Shown here: positions 63,222-64,000 of the stretch, in pieces
How positions within the stretch are numbered: the first letter of the stretch is position 1
Layout of the letters: each line of letters starts with the position of its first letter
Source of the DNA: JAKVAV01 sp964651785
Lineage (GTDB): Bacteria > Bacteroidota > Bacteroidia > Flavobacteriales_D > Cryomorphaceae
Assembly: GCA_964651785.1 (NCBI GenBank)
Contig: CAZYWJ010000008.1
Coordinates: 1-64,000 of the forward strand
Length of the DNA stretch: 64,000 nt
Reading direction: 5' to 3'
Translations under genes and position numbers: made by a program
The notes under the pieces: model-generated
The model's input: only the letters and a program-made list of their open reading frames with translations
Database searches by the model: none
Told to the model about the DNA's origin: nothing

Positions 63222-64000
63222 TCAATTAATTTCGGCCAAAGGACCATCATCTTCAACATTATCTTCTTCACTTTCCTCGGTTGCTTCGAGGCTTTCCGGC
63301 TGCACGAAAGGTTTTTGTTCCGAGAGCCATTTCTCAAACTGTTCTTCAGACTCCACTATAATATTCATCTGCATATTGTAATGCGCCGATCCACAAACTT
63401 TATTGCAAAGCAATACGTAATTAAATTCAGCATCATCTATAACCGTTCGCATAGAATCCGTAGTGATAGTCGGCTTAAAGGCAAAACGCGTGGTCATACC
63501 CGGAACCGCATTCATTTGGGCTCGGAAGTGTGGCATATAAGCTGAATGAATTACGTCACGCGAGTTTATTTCAAATGACACATCCCGACGAAGAGGTAAG
63601 TGAAATTCTCCTTTTACAATAATGTCATCGTAAGCAGCAGAAAAATCCTTATTGCTATCCCGGAAATTCAAAATTTTGGCGATCTGTCTTTTGTACGAAC
63701 CAATGCGATCTTCCAGTTCTACTACTTGCGCATCGGGCATTATTTCGGTGGCCAACTTATTCTCAGTTTTGGTAATACCTTCTCTGAGTTCCTTCACCCG
63801 AGCCTCAATTGTTTCATCAGTTATTAAACCTAATGGATTCTGAGAAGTAATTAAGAGGTAATCCGACTCACCCATTTTGCCGTCTGCCCCCGCATATCTT
63901 GCAGTCCAGTCAAACTGCTTAGCATAAAGCTGTACTTTAAGCGCATCCTCAGCAGGCTCATCCATCACCGTATTCCATACACTCAATCCATAGATGATCA
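63222..64000 (-). CDS. ctaC: Cytochrome c oxidase subunit II (partial, N-terminus beyond window)
   Basis: The frame runs open to base 64000, so the N-terminus and at least one membrane helix lie outside. The visible part begins IIYGLSVWNTVMDE, the end of a helix and the periplasmic linker. It includes YAKQFDWTARYAGADG, DVIHSAYMPHFRAQMNAVPG and the CuA-binding LLCNKVCGSAHYNMQM, with two cysteines, a histidine and a methionine. It receives electrons from cytochrome c. An acidic tail ends the protein (EESEEDNVEDDGPLAEIN). An insertion of about 60 residues (EARVKELREGITKTENKL through AKILNF) between the linker and the cupredoxin domain looks like a helical hairpin. Confidence 0.95.
   Translation of the reverse strand, partial: IIYGLSVWNTVMDEPAEDALKVQLYAKQFDWTARYAGADGKMGESDYLLITSQNPLGLITDETIEARVKELREGITKTENKLATEIMPDAQVVELEDRIGSYKRQIAKILNFRDSNKDFSAAYDDIIVKGEFHLPLRRDVSFEINSRDVIHSAYMPHFRAQMNAVPGMTTRFAFKPTITTDSMRTVIDDAEFNYVLLCNKVCGSAHYNMQMNIIVESEEQFEKWLSEQKPFVQPESLEATEESEEDNVEDDGPLAEIN

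Noticed and set aside
1..64000. CRISPR arrays, tRNA or rRNA genes, integrases, transposases
   Set aside because: All intergenic stretches over 100 bases were read; no repeat-spacer pattern, cloverleaf or mobile-element gene was seen.

Overview
The window comes from a free-living member of the Bacteroidota, most likely order Flavobacteriales. The evidence is the SprA translocon of the type IX secretion system (T9SS), many secreted proteins ending in T9SS sorting domains (type A 'PNP...' tails and one type B gliding-motility tail), a cytochrome c oxidase cluster with two subunit III genes, methionine synthase split into two genes, S46 and M20 peptidases, and promoters of the Bacteroidota type (TAnnTTTG at -7, very short leaders). 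There are no tRNA or rRNA genes, insertion sequences, phage genes or CRISPR arrays. Most of the window is core genome interspersed with cell-surface genes.

Layout. 1-3.8 kb: tandem secreted choice-of-anchor L proteins, the first cut by the window edge. 3.9-9.1 kb: M20 dipeptidase, LEA-type-2 lipoprotein, YD-repeat-like protein and an S46 dipeptidyl peptidase with a strong terminator. 9.1-9.5 kb: a non-coding gap. 9.5-15.8 kb: a two-gene operon of large T9SS cargo, a vanadium-haloperoxidase-like protein and an FG-GAP/UnbV protein. 16.0-20.8 kb (minus): tsaB, an efflux adaptor, a TolC-type channel and an OmpA-family protein. 20.9-29.0 kb (minus): a closely spaced run of nine genes, heme o synthase, two cox3 genes, subunit IV, SCO, DUF420, a small CxxC membrane protein and the split metH. 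29.1-35.3 kb (minus): a surface-polysaccharide operon, gmd, fcl, a Wzi-like barrel, a WecA/MraY-type transferase and a second Wzi-like barrel. 35.3-38.6 kb (minus): deoC, an aldehyde dehydrogenase and a dehydrogenase-like protein lacking the catalytic domain. 38.7-44.6 kb (minus): an IgGFc-like T9SS cargo protein, two TonB proteins, VanZ and gcvH. 44.6-52.5 kb (minus): the giant sprA and ruvA. 52.6-60.3 kb: a sirtuin, a small T9SS cargo gene on the opposite strand, then on the plus strand an Omp28-type T9SS protein, a tight operon tlpA - DUF6029-like barrel - Omp28-type lipoprotein - outer-membrane barrel, and a 66-residue conserved small protein. 60.3-64 kb (minus): ruvB and the cox subunit I and II genes, subunit II running off the end.

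How the genes work together. The ctaB/cox3/cox4/SCO/DUF420 cluster and the separate subunit I/II genes build one aa3-type oxidase, with heme farnesylation and copper delivery encoded alongside. The gmd-to-Wzi operon makes GDP-L-fucose, primes an undecaprenyl-linked glycan and probably supports its surface assembly. deoC with the dehydrogenases fits oxidation of deoxyribose-5-phosphate-derived acetaldehyde. SprA is the export channel for the T9SS cargo in the window.

The least explained parts are the tlpA-DUF6029-Omp28-barrel operon (possibly an envelope thiol-redox module), the haloperoxidase-like/FG-GAP operon, the catalytic-domain-less dehydrogenase partner, and a 125-bp non-coding element with 13-bp perfect inverted ends. 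No plainly new multi-gene defence or biosynthetic system could be shown from the sequence alone.
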